A DNA stretch of 64,000 nt from contig NZ_LR733519.1 in NCBI RefSeq assembly GCF_902506145.1, positions 428,671 through 492,670 on the forward strand, given 5' to 3'. Within the stretch, counting starts at the first letter, position 1. Every line of letters starts with the position of its first letter. The position numbers were made by a program, and so were the translations under genes. Under the pieces are notes generated by a model. That model searched no databases and was not told where the DNA came from. It saw nothing but the letters and a program-made list of their open reading frames with translations. The stretch comes from Burkholderia sp. 8Y. GTDB lineage: Bacteria; Pseudomonadota; Gammaproteobacteria; Burkholderiales; Burkholderiaceae. Shown here piece by piece: positions 26,397 to 36,178 of the stretch.

Positions 26397-27455
26397 ATGA
26401 ATTTCCTTGACGGTTCGCTTTACACCGAAAACCAGCAACCCCTGATCATCACGGCCGCGCCTTATGCGCCGGCCTGGGTGCCCTCCGACTTTCCGGAAGA
26501 TATTCCGGTCACCATGGAACAGCAGATTCAAAAGGCGGTGGATTGTTATAACGCCGGCGCCACCGTGCTGCATCTGCACGTGCGCGAACTCGACGGCAAG
26601 GGCAGCAAGCGCCTGTCGAAGTTCAACGAACTCATCGCTGGCGTGCGCAATGCAGTGCCCGAGATGATCATTCAGGTTGGCGGCTCGATCAGCTTCGCCC
26701 CGGAAAACGAAGGCGCTGCGGCCAAGTGGTTGAGCGACGATACGCGGCATATGCTGGCCGAACTCGATCCGAAGCCCGATCAGGTCACGGTCACGATCAA
26801 TACTTCACAGATGAACGTCGTCGAGCATTGGGAGGATGAAGACGTCAAGGGAACCTCGATGGAAGACCCCGATGTCTACAACGCCTATAAGGAGATGACC
26901 GTGCCGTCCCAGCCGGGATGGGCCGAAGAACATATCCGCCGCCTCAACGCAGCGGGCATTCAGAGCGCGTTTCAGTGCTACAACATCAACAGCTTCGAGT
27001 CGGTCGAGCGATTGATTCGGCGCGGCGTGTATAAAGGCCCGCTGGTGATGAACTGGGTGGCGATCGGTGGCGGCATGGACGCGCCGAATATCTACAACCT
27101 CGCGAACTTCCTGCGCGCGACGCCGGATGGGGCAGTGCTGACAGTGGAAAGCTCGATGCGCAATGTGTTGCCGGTCAACATGATGGGTATTGCAATGGGG
27201 CTGCACGTTCGCTGCGGCATCGAGGACAACCTGTGGAACCAGTCGCGCACGCGCCGCATGAGTTCCGTCGAACAGATCGAACAACTGGTTCGCATGTCAC
27301 GCGAATTTGGCCGTGATATCGCCACTGCCGAGGAAGCGCGAGCGATCAGCAAGATCGGGGTGTTCTACGACACGGTGGAGGAGACGCTGCTCGCCAACGG
27401 TTTTGCGCCCAACCGCAACGGCGGCACGCAAGGTTTCCTGCGCAAGGCCGTCTAA
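26397..27455 (+). CDS. Beta-keto acid cleavage enzyme (BKACE, DUF849)
   Basis: Claisen-type cleavage of a beta-keto acid with acetyl-CoA, giving acetoacetate and an acyl-CoA; the founding member is the lysine-fermentation enzyme Kce. 352 residues, longer than the common 270-310. Visible features are the TIM-barrel start ITAAPYAPAWVPSDFP, the metal-site loop ATVLHLHVRELDG (H59 and H61), IQVGGSISF, and LTVESSMRNVLPVNMMG. The canonical HxHVRD reads HLHVRE here, a possible substrate-specificity change. It opens a catabolic island, convergent with an AraC regulator. Substrate unknown. Confidence 0.85.
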   Translation: MNFLDGSLYTENQQPLIITAAPYAPAWVPSDFPEDIPVTMEQQIQKAVDCYNAGATVLHLHVRELDGKGSKRLSKFNELIAGVRNAVPEMIIQVGGSISFAPENEGAAAKWLSDDTRHMLAELDPKPDQVTVTINTSQMNVVEHWEDEDVKGTSMEDPDVYNAYKEMTVPSQPGWAEEHIRRLNAAGIQSAFQCYNINSFESVERLIRRGVYKGPLVMNWVAIGGGMDAPNIYNLANFLRATPDGAVLTVESSMRNVLPVNMMGIAMGLHVRCGIEDNLWNQSRTRRMSSVEQIEQLVRMSREFGRDIATAEEARAISKIGVFYDTVEETLLANGFAPNRNGGTQGFLRKAV

Positions 27456-27505
27456 AGGCGAAGGCAGCACGCACGGGCGGGTCCGCGAGCCGACAGACTC
27501 AGTGA

Positions 27506-27544
27506 CGAGGCGTATTCATCGTTGCTCGAGCCATCGACGCCTCG
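27506..27544. terminator. Possible bidirectional hairpin terminator
   Basis: CGAGGCGT pairs with ACGCCTCG across a 23-base loop between the convergent BKACE and AraC genes. No U-tract follows, so the call is weak. Confidence 0.35.
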
Positions 27545-27570
27545 AGCGCGGGTGCAGCAGCCCGCTTCCG

Positions 27571-28572
27571 TCATTTCGGCTGGCTGCTGCGCCAGTCACG
27601 CGGCGTCATGCCGAAGCGTGACGTGAACCAGTTCGTGAACGATCCCTGCTGGCTATAGCCCAGCAGCGCCGCTACGCGTCCTATTGGATAGCGCGGGTTG
27701 CTCATATAGCGCACGGCGAGTTCGCGGCGCACTTCATCGACGAGTTCCGAGAAGCTCGTGCTCGCGAGTTCCAGTTGCCGCTGCATCGTGCGCACGCTCA
27801 GACCCAATTGCCGGGCAACCGGCTCGACCGTGCCTTGCTCGAGCGGCAGCAGCAGGTATATCGCCTTGCGTACCTCCAGCGCGACCGAGTCGCCGCCGGT
27901 CTGCTTGAGCGGCTCGGCGAGGCTCTCGGCGTAGCGGACCAGTTCCGGGTCCGCAGCCGGATTCGGATAGTCGAGGTCGGCGGCAGCGCATACGAAGCCG
28001 TTGAAGTCGCTTCCGAAGTTCAAGGGGCAGCCGAAGAAGCGGCGATGAAATGTCAGGTCTGCGGGACCAGCGTGCGTGAAATGCACGCTGCGCGGCTTCC
28101 AGTGATCGCCTAACAGCGCACTGGAATGGCGCGCGAGAACCCCGAGCGCCAGTTCGATCGCCTGGCTCGTCGGCGTGCCAGGTGCGACCACGAGCTCCTC
28201 GCGGATAGTGACCGTCGCACCGGCGTCTTCGACATACATCGCGAGGGCTTCGTTAAGCAGATGCCGATACTCGGCGGCGGCGAGCAGCACCTCGCGCAGC
28301 GTGCGCTTGTGGGCGAGCAGCATGTTGACTACGCCCGTGCCGAACTTGTGCCGGGTTTCGGCCATTTGCAATGCAAGAGTCGGGCACGACGCCTCTTCTG
28401 CCGTCAGTTCCAGAAGACGGCAGCAGGCGGCGGCCGGAATGCGATTGTCCGGGTTAGCCAGCGCGGAGAGATCCAAGCCGACGCGCTGCGCCATGTCGAT
28501 CGCGCTGATGCCGAGCCGCCGCGTGACGTCGAAATAACCGCTCATCGCGATCGATCGAAGCATTGTCTCCAT
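27571..28572 (-). CDS. AraC-family regulator with arabinose-binding-type N-domain
   Basis: 333 residues. The N-terminal part (about 1-190) resembles the Arabinose_bd sensing domain (FDVTRRLGISAIDMAQRVGL, CCRLLELTAEEASCPTLALQ). The C-terminus carries the AraC double HTH (GLSVRTMQRQLE in helix 3; PIGRVAALLGYSQQGSFTNW in the second). ATG 28572 with GGAAG upstream is preferred over a longer form. It lies between the BKACE gene and the MFS gene, divergent from the latter, and is the obvious candidate regulator of the catabolic island. The ligand is unknown. Confidence 0.88.
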   Translation of the reverse strand: METMLRSIAMSGYFDVTRRLGISAIDMAQRVGLDLSALANPDNRIPAAACCRLLELTAEEASCPTLALQMAETRHKFGTGVVNMLLAHKRTLREVLLAAAEYRHLLNEALAMYVEDAGATVTIREELVVAPGTPTSQAIELALGVLARHSSALLGDHWKPRSVHFTHAGPADLTFHRRFFGCPLNFGSDFNGFVCAAADLDYPNPAADPELVRYAESLAEPLKQTGGDSVALEVRKAIYLLLPLEQGTVEPVARQLGLSVRTMQRQLELASTSFSELVDEVRRELAVRYMSNPRYPIGRVAALLGYSQQGSFTNWFTSRFGMTPRDWRSSQPK

Positions 28573-28738
28573 GGCTCTTCCTTCGGTGCGCCGTGCGCTT
28601 TTTTGTCCATTGCGATGTGCCGAATGTTGAGCGTCGGTATTTTCACTGAGTGGCACGAATACATAAAAGAATGGCGCTCATCACGAAATTCTAGTCTGCC
28701 GTTCCCGTATCGTGCAATGACGGCGCGGTTGCATTTAG

Positions 28739-28775
28739 ATAGCTTCTAACGCGACCTGCGGGCATAAGAAGCTAT
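28739..28775. promoter_or_regulatory. Inverted repeat between AraC gene and MFS gene
   Basis: ATAGCTTCT and AGAAGCTAT are perfect inverted 9-mers separated by 19 bases, in the divergent AraC/MFS intergenic region. This is a candidate binding site for the AraC-type protein, or a leader hairpin of the MFS transcript. Confidence 0.45.
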
Positions 28776-28862
28776 GGGACCGCGCTCTTGCCGTGCACGG
28801 CCCGACGAACGATAGTTGCCTTGTAACGACCGCTAATGAGTCAGACGCGGAGGAGACAAATA

Positions 28863-30185
28863 ATGCTTGTTCAGCATGCGCAGCCCACGACGGGCGATGT
28901 ATCGAAATCGGAAGCGGATGTGCCTGGCTACGCCTGGGTGGTCTTCGCGTTGACGGTCGGACTGCTGCTTTCCGATTACATGTCGAGGCAGGTCCTCAAC
29001 GCCGTGTTTCCTCTGCTCAAGGCGACCTGGGCCTTGTCCGACACGCGGCTCGGTTCGCTCAGTAGCGTCGTCGCGTTGATGGTCGGCGTGCTGACCTTCC
29101 CGCTATCGGTGCTCGCCGACCGGTGGGGGCGCGTGAAAAGCATTGTCCTGATGGCGGCGATGTGGAGCCTCGCGACGCTGGGATGCGCGCTTGCCACGAA
29201 CTATGGCGAGATGCTCATCGCGCGTGCATTCGTCGGAATCGGTGAGGCGGCCTACGGCAGCGTCGGTATTGCCGTCGTGCTGAGCATCTTTCCGGCGCGG
29301 CTACGCTCGACGCTCACCGGCACGTTCATGGCGGGCGGCGCGTTCGGTTCAGTGCTCGGCATGGCGATTGGCGGCACTGTGGCGGCTCATCTCGGCTGGC
29401 GCTCCGCATTCGGCGCGATGGCCGCCCTGGGGCTCGTGCTGGTCGTCGTCTACTGGTTCGCCGTGACCGAGAAGCGGCTCGTGCCGCTTCAGCCCGCAAG
29501 CGTGAGCAGACGCCCGCGAGAAATAAGTGTGCGGATCAGTTTGCGCGCGCTTTTGAAGGGGCTTTTCTCCACGAAGTCGGTGGTGTGTGCGTACGTCGGC
29601 AGCGGCATCCATCTGCTCGCTCCCGCAGCATTGTGGGCCTGGATGCCGAGTTTCCTGAACCGCTACTACGGCCTGCCGATCGGCAAGGCTGCAATGGGCG
29701 CCGCCGTTTTCGTGCTCCTGACCGGCCTGGGCATGGTGGTATGCGGGAACATCGCCGACCGGCTGAGCCGACAGTCACGCGAACGAAAGTGGGCCGCCGC
29801 GATCGCCTTCTGTCTGACCTGTGCCGTGCTGCTCGCCATCGGCTTGCGCATACCGGCAGGGCCGTTGCAGCTTCTGGTCATCGGCGTGGGTATGTTCTTC
29901 AGCGCAGGTGCAAGCGGTCCCGCCGGCGCGATGGTGGCCAATCTCACGCCGCCGTCGATTCACGCGTCGGCATTCGCGACGCTGACGCTCGCCAATAACC
30001 TGCTGGGCCTCGCGCCCGCCGCCATTCTGACCGGCATCATCGCCGATCGGATCGGGCTGCTTGGGGCGCTACAGCTTGTGCCCTTTGCGCCGCTCATCGC
30101 GGGCATTGCGTTCTTCATCGGCAAGCGGAACTATGCTGTCGATCTGGATCGCCTGGACACGCTGCGCGATGAAGCCGTGCGCTGA
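28863..30185 (+). CDS. MFS transporter of the catabolic island
   Basis: 440 residues with about 12 membrane helices. TM1 (WVVFALTVGLLLSDYMSRQV) and the loop PLSVLADRWGRVKSIVLMAA (MFS motif A) fit aromatic-acid/organic-anion symporters. ATG 28863 has GGAGA upstream. First gene of a rightward run with qor, tauD-like, hydrolase and ligase genes, so it probably imports the substrate of this pathway. It is related to, but not a copy of, the ACS permease at 1780. Confidence 0.85.
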   Translation: MLVQHAQPTTGDVSKSEADVPGYAWVVFALTVGLLLSDYMSRQVLNAVFPLLKATWALSDTRLGSLSSVVALMVGVLTFPLSVLADRWGRVKSIVLMAAMWSLATLGCALATNYGEMLIARAFVGIGEAAYGSVGIAVVLSIFPARLRSTLTGTFMAGGAFGSVLGMAIGGTVAAHLGWRSAFGAMAALGLVLVVVYWFAVTEKRLVPLQPASVSRRPREISVRISLRALLKGLFSTKSVVCAYVGSGIHLLAPAALWAWMPSFLNRYYGLPIGKAAMGAAVFVLLTGLGMVVCGNIADRLSRQSRERKWAAAIAFCLTCAVLLAIGLRIPAGPLQLLVIGVGMFFSAGASGPAGAMVANLTPPSIHASAFATLTLANNLLGLAPAAILTGIIADRIGLLGALQLVPFAPLIAGIAFFIGKRNYAVDLDRLDTLRDEAVR

Positions 30186-30262
30186 ATGAAGCCGCTGGCA
30201 TCGACAGCGAAACTTAATAGCAGTTGCGTATTCGATACGACGCAAACGATAGGAGATTGAAC

Positions 30263-31243
30263 ATGGCTAAAGCGATTCGCTTCCATGAAACAGGTGGTCC
30301 CGAAGTCATGCACTACGAAACGGTCGAAGTGGGCGATCCCGGCCCCGGACAGGTCCGTTTGCGCCACGAGGCAGTGGGCCTGAATTTCGCCGACACCTAT
30401 TTTCGCAGTGGTCTTTACCCGGTTCCGCTGCCGTCGGGCATGGGCGTCGAAGCCGCAGGCGTGGTCGAGGCCGTGGGCCCGGACGTGACGAACGTCGCGC
30501 CCGGCGATCGAGTGACCTATACGGGCTTCGTCAATACACTCGGCGCCTACAGCACCGAGCGGCTGATCGCCGCCGCGCCGCTCATCAAACTGCCCGATGC
30601 CATTTCCTTCGAAACGGCTGCCGGCATGACCATGCGCGGTCTGACATGCGCCTACCTGATGCGCCGCATCCACGACTTCAGGACAGGCGACACGCTTCTG
30701 CTCCATGCGGCGGCTGGCGGTGTCGGTCTGATCGTCTCGCAGTGGGCCAAGCTGCTGGGGCTCACCGTCATCGGCACCGTGTCGACGGAAGCTAAAGGCG
30801 AGGTGGCGCGCGCCCATGGCTGCGATCACATCATCGACTACAGCCGGGAAGATGTGGCCAAGCGCGTGCGCGAGCTGACCGACGGCGTGGGCGTGAATGT
30901 CGTGTTCGACAGTGTCGGCAAGGACACATTCGAAGCATCGCTCGATTCGCTCAAGCGCCGCGGCCTGATGGTCTGCGTCGGCACGGCGTCAGGCCCAGTC
31001 CCGCCGTTCAACCCGCAAGTCCTCGCGATGAAGGGTTCGCTCTACCTGACACGTCCCGCGCTCGCGGACTACATTGCCGACCCTGAGGAAAAGAACGCGC
31101 TCGCCGCCGAGGTTTTCGGGCACGTAGCCGCGGGTCGTATCAGGATCGAACTCAACCAGCGTTACGCGCTGGAAGACGCGGTGCAAGCGCACCGGGACCT
31201 CGAATCGCGCAAGACCACCGGTTCGTCGGTCTTCGTCATCTAG
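30263..31243 (+). CDS. Quinone oxidoreductase (zinc-less MDR family)
   Basis: 326-residue NADPH-dependent medium-chain reductase of the QOR type. The N-terminal GroES-like part has GPEVMHYETVEVGDPGPGQV and GLNFADTYFRSGLYP. The Rossmann part has LLHAAAGGVGLIVSQWAKLL (GxGGVG-like nucleotide site) and CDHIIDYSREDV. No structural-zinc Cys cluster is present, as expected for QOR. AGGAG precedes ATG 30263. It may reduce an alpha,beta-unsaturated intermediate or quinone in the pathway. 77 bases after the MFS stop, 8 before the next gene. Confidence 0.9.
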   Translation: MAKAIRFHETGGPEVMHYETVEVGDPGPGQVRLRHEAVGLNFADTYFRSGLYPVPLPSGMGVEAAGVVEAVGPDVTNVAPGDRVTYTGFVNTLGAYSTERLIAAAPLIKLPDAISFETAAGMTMRGLTCAYLMRRIHDFRTGDTLLLHAAAGGVGLIVSQWAKLLGLTVIGTVSTEAKGEVARAHGCDHIIDYSREDVAKRVRELTDGVGVNVVFDSVGKDTFEASLDSLKRRGLMVCVGTASGPVPPFNPQVLAMKGSLYLTRPALADYIADPEEKNALAAEVFGHVAAGRIRIELNQRYALEDAVQAHRDLESRKTTGSSVFVI

Positions 31244-31251
31244 GAGCCGTC

Positions 31252-32100
31252 ATGCGAATCGAACCTCTGACATGCGCCATCGGCGCGGAGCTCGTTGGTG
31301 TCAATATCGCCGACGCCATTCACGACGACGGTCTCTTCAGCGAGATCAGGGCGGCGCTCTTGAGACATCGCGTGCTGTTTCTGCGCGAGCAGGACATCAC
31401 GCGAGCCGAGCACGTGGCGTTCGCGCGCCGCTTCGGCGAACTGGAAGATCATCCTGTCGCGGGCAGCGACCCCGAGTATCCCGGACTGGTCCGCATCTAC
31501 AAGACTCCCGACCAGCCGAACGATCGATACGAAAACGCGTGGCATGCGGACGCTACCTGGCGCGAAGCACCGCAATTCGGCGCGGTTCTTCGCTGCGTGG
31601 AATGTCCGCCGGTCGGGGGCGACACGATGTGGGCCAACATGGCGCTCGCGTACGAGAATTTGCCCGAGCACATCAAGACGCAGATCGCGGACCTGCGTGC
31701 GCGCCATAGCATTGAAGCGAGTTTCGGCGCCGCGATGCCGATTGAAAAGCGCCATGCACTCAAGGCCCAGTTCCCAGATGCCGAACATCCCGTTGTGCGT
31801 AGGCACCCTGAAACGGGGGAAAAGATCCTGTTCGTGAATGCCTTCACGACGCATCTCACCAACTATCACACGCCGGATCGCGTGCGCTTCGGCCAGGACG
31901 CCAATCCGGGCGCGGGCGACTTGCTGCGCTATCTGATCAGCCAGGCCTACATCCCGGAATATCAGGTGCGCTGGCGCTGGCAGAAAAACAGCGTCGCGAT
32001 CTGGGACAACCGCAGCACGCAGCACTATGCCGTGATGGACTATCCGCCCTGTCACCGCAAGATGGAGCGCGCCGGAATTGTCGGCGACAAACCGTACTGA
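31252..32100 (+). CDS. TauD/TfdA-type Fe(II)/2-oxoglutarate dioxygenase
   Basis: 282 residues. The 2-His-1-carboxylate iron site is visible: H98-A-D100 in AWHADATWRE and H258 in RSTQHYAVMDY. R269 in PCHRKMERA fits the 2-oxoglutarate anchor. The family hydroxylates small molecules such as taurine, 2,4-D or betaine derivatives, often releasing a leaving group after hydroxylation. Its start follows the oxidoreductase stop by 8 bases, so it is clearly operonic. Likely an early oxidative step of the island's pathway (inference). Confidence 0.9.
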   Translation: MRIEPLTCAIGAELVGVNIADAIHDDGLFSEIRAALLRHRVLFLREQDITRAEHVAFARRFGELEDHPVAGSDPEYPGLVRIYKTPDQPNDRYENAWHADATWREAPQFGAVLRCVECPPVGGDTMWANMALAYENLPEHIKTQIADLRARHSIEASFGAAMPIEKRHALKAQFPDAEHPVVRRHPETGEKILFVNAFTTHLTNYHTPDRVRFGQDANPGAGDLLRYLISQAYIPEYQVRWRWQKNSVAIWDNRSTQHYAVMDYPPCHRKMERAGIVGDKPY

Positions 32101-32106
32101 TCACAC

Positions 32107-32679
32107 ATGGGCCACTTCATGACGCTGAATACGACACCGACCGTTCTGATGGTTCCGGGTTTGCGCGACCACGTCGCGGAACACTGGCAAACACTGCTGC
32201 AAAAGGAGCTGCCGAAGGCGGCTTGCGTGCCGCCCCTCGAACACGACAAGCTCAGTTGCGCGGCGCGCGTGGCGGCGCTCGACGCAGCCCTCGCGGAAAT
32301 CGACGGTCCGGTGATTTTGGTCGCTCACAGTGCGGGCGTGATGATCACGATACAGTGGGCGCAACATCACCACCGTACGATTCACGGTGCGTTGCTGGCC
32401 ACCCCGGCCGATCTGGAAACGCCGATGCCGCCGGGCTATCCGACGTTCGAAGCGTTGTCGCAGAACGGCTGGCATCCGATTCCGCGCAGGCCGCTGCCGT
32501 TCCCGAGCATTGTCGCGGCGAGTCGCAATGATCCGCTCGCGCCGTTCGAGCGCGTGACTGGGATGGCGCAGGATTGGGGCAGCCGCGTTGTCGATCTAGG
32601 CGATGTGGGGCATCTCAATCCTGCGGCAGGTTTCGGCGAGTGGAAGATGGCGCACGGACTGATTCAGGAACTGGTGTGA
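32107..32679 (+). CDS. Alpha/beta hydrolase, RBBP9/YdeN type
   Basis: 190-residue small serine hydrolase. TVLMVPGLRDHVAEHW is the start typical of RBBP9/YdeN; the nucleophile elbow is LVAHSAGVM; the catalytic His is in GDVGHLNPAAG. Starts six bases after the dioxygenase stop; an ATG four codons further on (32119) is an alternative. It may act as an esterase on pathway intermediates, though RBBP9-like proteins often have unassigned substrates. Confidence 0.8.
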   Translation: MGHFMTLNTTPTVLMVPGLRDHVAEHWQTLLQKELPKAACVPPLEHDKLSCAARVAALDAALAEIDGPVILVAHSAGVMITIQWAQHHHRTIHGALLATPADLETPMPPGYPTFEALSQNGWHPIPRRPLPFPSIVAASRNDPLAPFERVTGMAQDWGSRVVDLGDVGHLNPAAGFGEWKMAHGLIQELV

Positions 32680-32828
32680 TCGAAAGCGTGCCCTGAGGGC
32701 GCTTGATGCCTGCGGTGCGTCGACCGGCGAAGCCCCGCAGACACGCACGCGCGCCACGCAGTATCGCGAGACCGTTTATAGCGTTGTACCGGCGTGCCTG
32801 CTACGACGCGCCATTAGGAGAACGAATC

Positions 32829-34457
32829 ATGCAGGGCTTGATGATGCAACAATCGCTGCTGGTGTCTTCGCTGCTGACGCATGCGGAACGACATCACGGT
32901 GAACAGGAAATTGTGTCGCGGCGAGTCGAAGGGGACGTTCACCGGTACGCTTATCGGGATCTCGCGCAACGCTCGCGCCGCATGGCCAACGCGCTCGCGG
33001 GTCTTGGCATCGAGCCGGGCGAGCGCGTTGCAACGCTCGCATGGAACGGCTACCGGCACATGGAGTTGTACTTCGCCGTCTCCGGTTCGGGCGCCGTGCT
33101 GCACACTCTGAACCCCCGGCTGCACGTCGACCAACTGGCGTACATCATCGATCACGCGGAGGATCGCGTCGTGTTTTTCGATGTGACGTTCATGCCGCTG
33201 ATCGAAACTATCGCGTCTCGCGTTACGAGCCCGAAGGTCTTCGTGGCCATGACCGATCGCGCACACATGCCGCAAGCGCACGTGCTGTCCACCATGCTGA
33301 TGTGCTACGAAGACCTCATCGAAGCAAGCAGCGACGCATTCGAGTGGCCACAGGTCGACGAAAGCAGTGCGTCGTCGTTGTGCTACACCTCGGGGACCAC
33401 GGGGCATCCGAAGGGCGTGCTCTACAGCCACCGCTCCACGATGTTGCATACGTTCGCCGCTGCATTGCCCGACTCGCTGAACTGCTCCGCGCGTGATTCG
33501 ATACTGCCGGTCGTGCCCATGTTTCACGTCAATGCGTGGGGCTTACCGTACATCGCCTGCATGGTGGGCGCGAAGCTGGTATTTCCTGGGCCCGCGCTCG
33601 ACGGCAAATCGCTCCATCAACTGATCGAGACGGAGCAGGTCACGCTATCGGCAGGCGTGCCGACGGTATGGCAGGGCTTGCTCGCGCATGTCGACGCAAC
33701 CGAGGGCGCCTTCTCGTCGATGCGACGCACGGTGATCGGCGGCGCGCCTTGCCCCACCGCGATGGCCGTCGCATTCCAGGAGCGCCATCAGGTCGACGTG
33801 ATGCACGCATGGGGCATGACGGAGCTGAGTCCGCTTGGCACGGTGTGCAGCTTCAAGGCACATCAACTCACGCTGCCGCAGGCCGACCGTTACGCGATTC
33901 AGTCGAAGCAGGGTCGCGCGGTGTTCGGCATCGACATGAAGATCGTCGGCCCGGAGGGATGCGAATTGCCATGGGACGGGCGCGCGGCAGGCGATCTGTT
34001 CGTACGCGGCCCGTGGGTTGCAAGTCAGTACTTTGGGCGTGACGATGACTCGCCGTTGTGCGATGGCTGGTTCCCGACCGGAGACGTTGCGAAGATCGAC
34101 GCCGACGGCTTCATGCAGATCACCGACCGCAGCAAGGACGTCATCAAATCGGGCGGCGAATGGATCAGCTCGGCCGAGATAGAAAACATCGCCTATCTGC
34201 ATCCCGAAGTGACAACTGCTGTCTGCATCGGCGCACGGCATCCGAAGTGGGACGAGCGGCCTCTGCTGCTCATCGTGAAGAAGCCGGGCAGCGCGCTAAT
34301 TGAAAGCGAACTGCTCGGTTTCTTCGACGGACGCCTGGCGAAGTGGTGCGTGCCGGACGCGGTGGTGTTCATCGACTCTGTGCCGCACGGCGCGACCGGC
34401 AAAGTGCTCAAGCATCAACTGCGGGACCAGTACACGAATTACTTTTCGCCGGCCTGA
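32829..34457 (+). CDS. Acyl-CoA ligase, DmdB/AlkK-like
   Basis: ATP-dependent activation of a carboxylic acid to its CoA thioester (ANL superfamily). 542 residues. The N-terminus [16 protein letters not shown] and segments [20 protein letters not shown] and [20 protein letters not shown] closely match methylthiopropionate/medium-chain fatty acid ligases (DmdB, AlkK). The P-loop is [17 protein letters not shown], then [12 protein letters not shown] and [13 protein letters not shown] with the hinge. TTAGGAG precedes ATG 32829. Co-occurs with a DmdC-type dehydrogenase at 36179. The actual acid is unknown, since DmdB/C relatives occur widely outside DMSP users. Confidence 0.88.
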   Translation: MQGLMMQQSLLVSSLLTHAERHHGEQEIVSRRVEGDVHRYAYRDLAQRSRRMANALAGLGIEPGERVATLAWNGYRHMELYFAVSGSGAVLHTLNPRLHVDQLAYIIDHAEDRVVFFDVTFMPLIETIASRVTSPKVFVAMTDRAHMPQAHVLSTMLMCYEDLIEASSDAFEWPQVDESSASSLCYTSGTTGHPKGVLYSHRSTMLHTFAAALPDSLNCSARDSILPVVPMFHVNAWGLPYIACMVGAKLVFPGPALDGKSLHQLIETEQVTLSAGVPTVWQGLLAHVDATEGAFSSMRRTVIGGAPCPTAMAVAFQERHQVDVMHAWGMTELSPLGTVCSFKAHQLTLPQADRYAIQSKQGRAVFGIDMKIVGPEGCELPWDGRAAGDLFVRGPWVASQYFGRDDDSPLCDGWFPTGDVAKIDADGFMQITDRSKDVIKSGGEWISSAEIENIAYLHPEVTTAVCIGARHPKWDERPLLLIVKKPGSALIESELLGFFDGRLAKWCVPDAVVFIDSVPHGATGKVLKHQLRDQYTNYFSPA

Positions 34458-34541
34458 CGCGCCGGCCTGCATCAGCGCAGCTTCAATCAGGCAACAATCA
34501 CAAAAAGCCGGTCATGTACGGCATATCGTTGGAGACAGAGA

Positions 34542-35687
34542 ATGAAACTGAAGTTGAGCGGCGCTGCGGCGCTGCTGATGTTCGCGGCTGCCGCGCACGC
34601 CCAATCGTCGGTGACGCTTTACGGGGTGCTCGATAGCGGGCTGCTTTATCAAAGCACGTCAGCGGCGACGTTCCTGCCGAACGCGCGAAACACGGGGCAC
34701 GTCTATCAGCTCAAGGACGGCGGCATCTATTCCAGCTTCTGGGGCATGAAGGGCAGCGAAGACATCGGCGGCGGATACAAGATCAACTTCAGGCTGCAAG
34801 GCTCGTTCAACAGTTCCAACGGTCGAATGGGCTTGCCCGATGCGCCCGGCACCACGTCCGTCTTCAACCAGTACGCAACAGTCGGCGCATCGGGACCATT
34901 CGGCACGTTCGACGCTGGCCGTCAGATCATCCCAATGATCTACGCGATGGCCGAAACCGATGTGCGCGGCGCGCAGTATTTCGGCAGCATTCTGACTGCG
35001 TGGCTGGGTGTGAATCAGGCAGCGGGCTGGCCCGGCACGAGCACGAACGCGCCAATCGGCGCGCTCTATGACAGTAACGCGCTGGTGTACACGACGCCGA
35101 AATTCTACGGCGCATCGCTCGCATTGGAATACGCGCCCGGCGGCGTCGCGGGCCAGTTCCAGGGCGGCACGCGCGAGTCGGCGGTGCTCAAGTATTCGAA
35201 CTACGGCCTAAATCTGTCCGCCGTGTACTACAACGGACACGACACCAACCCGTATCCGATCACCTATCCCGCCACGCCAGCAGTCACGCCGACGGGCCTG
35301 GCCAACAATCGCTTCTATTACTTCGGTGCGATGTACACGATCGACGGATTCTCGATTTCCGGCTCTTACGGTATCGGCAAGAACCCGGCGAAAAGCGACA
35401 CCGCGAATTTCGAAATGGCGTCGGGTGGCCTTGGCTACCAGTTCAGTCCTCGTTTCAAAGTCACTTCGGGCTTTTACTACCTGAAGGACCGGAACCATTC
35501 GGCTAACCATTCAAGCGAATTCTCATTGGGCGCCGAGTACAACATGTCCACGCGGACCAAGGCGTATGCACAGGTCGGGTACGTGGACAACAAAGGCACC
35601 ATGAACCAGACGATCATCTATGGGGCACCGGTTGCTCCGGGCGTCTCCACGACGGCGGCGATGGTCGGCATCCGCCATACGTTCTGA
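34542..35687 (+). CDS. Gram-negative porin
   Basis: 381-residue outer-membrane trimeric porin of the Burkholderia OpcP/Omp38 kind. Signal peptide about 1-19 (AAALLMFAAAAHA|QSS), then the diagnostic start SVTLYGVLDSGLLYQ, repeated beta strands and a C-terminal Phe (AAMVGIRHTF). It follows the acyl-CoA ligase in the same direction and probably admits the pathway's substrate across the outer membrane. Confidence 0.92.
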   Translation: MKLKLSGAAALLMFAAAAHAQSSVTLYGVLDSGLLYQSTSAATFLPNARNTGHVYQLKDGGIYSSFWGMKGSEDIGGGYKINFRLQGSFNSSNGRMGLPDAPGTTSVFNQYATVGASGPFGTFDAGRQIIPMIYAMAETDVRGAQYFGSILTAWLGVNQAAGWPGTSTNAPIGALYDSNALVYTTPKFYGASLALEYAPGGVAGQFQGGTRESAVLKYSNYGLNLSAVYYNGHDTNPYPITYPATPAVTPTGLANNRFYYFGAMYTIDGFSISGSYGIGKNPAKSDTANFEMASGGLGYQFSPRFKVTSGFYYLKDRNHSANHSSEFSLGAEYNMSTRTKAYAQVGYVDNKGTMNQTIIYGAPVAPGVSTTAAMVGIRHTF

Positions 35688-35717
35688 CCGCGCCACCCTC
35701 AAAGACGGGAGAAAACC

Positions 35718-36095
35718 ATGAAAAACGTTCGCGCCTTCAAATTGGCCATTGCCAGCCTGTTGCTCGTGAGTTCGGTCAACGGATGGTCACAGACTGGCGA
35801 AACGGCGAGCACACCGGACGCGTCCGCCACGGCGGCCTCGGAAAGCGCCTCGCCTGCCGCCGGCAGAAAGGCGAATCGCGCGCTGCGCAGAAAAGTGTAT
35901 GCCGCGATCAGCAAGCAAAAAGAGATCAGTGCCGGCGATATCAGCGTCATCGCGAAGGACGGTGCGGTGACGCTCGGCGGCACCGTCAGGGACGCCTCGC
36001 AGATCAGCCAGGTCGAGGATATCGCGAGAGGCGTGGCCGGCGTGACATCAGTGACCAACAAACTGACCGTGAAGAAGCCGCTAGGCGGAATGTAG
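35718..36095 (+). CDS. BON-domain periplasmic protein
   Basis: 125 residues: signal peptide about 1-24 (to NGWSQ), an Ala/Ser-rich linker, then one BON domain (about 55-120; RRKVYAAISKQKEISAGDIS, VTLGGTVRDASQI, VTSVTNKLTVKKP). BON domains bind phospholipid or support envelope integrity. GGGAG precedes the ATG, 30 bases after the porin stop. A paralogue is at 59481, and both copies sit beside a DmdC-type dehydrogenase gene. Confidence 0.85.
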   Translation: MKNVRAFKLAIASLLLVSSVNGWSQTGETASTPDASATAASESASPAAGRKANRALRRKVYAAISKQKEISAGDISVIAKDGAVTLGGTVRDASQISQVEDIARGVAGVTSVTNKLTVKKPLGGM

Positions 36096-36178
36096 ACGTA
36101 CTAAGTATCTGGCGACCGGTGACAACACGCATGCCCGGTCGACCGTTTGGAATGCCCGAAACAGAGACCTGAACCGAT

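Noticed and set aside
26397..32679. Carnitine or gamma-butyrobetaine degradation (BKACE plus TauD-like dioxygenase)
   Set aside because: No carnitine dehydrogenase or betainyl-CoA thioesterase, and the regulator is not of the CdhR type.
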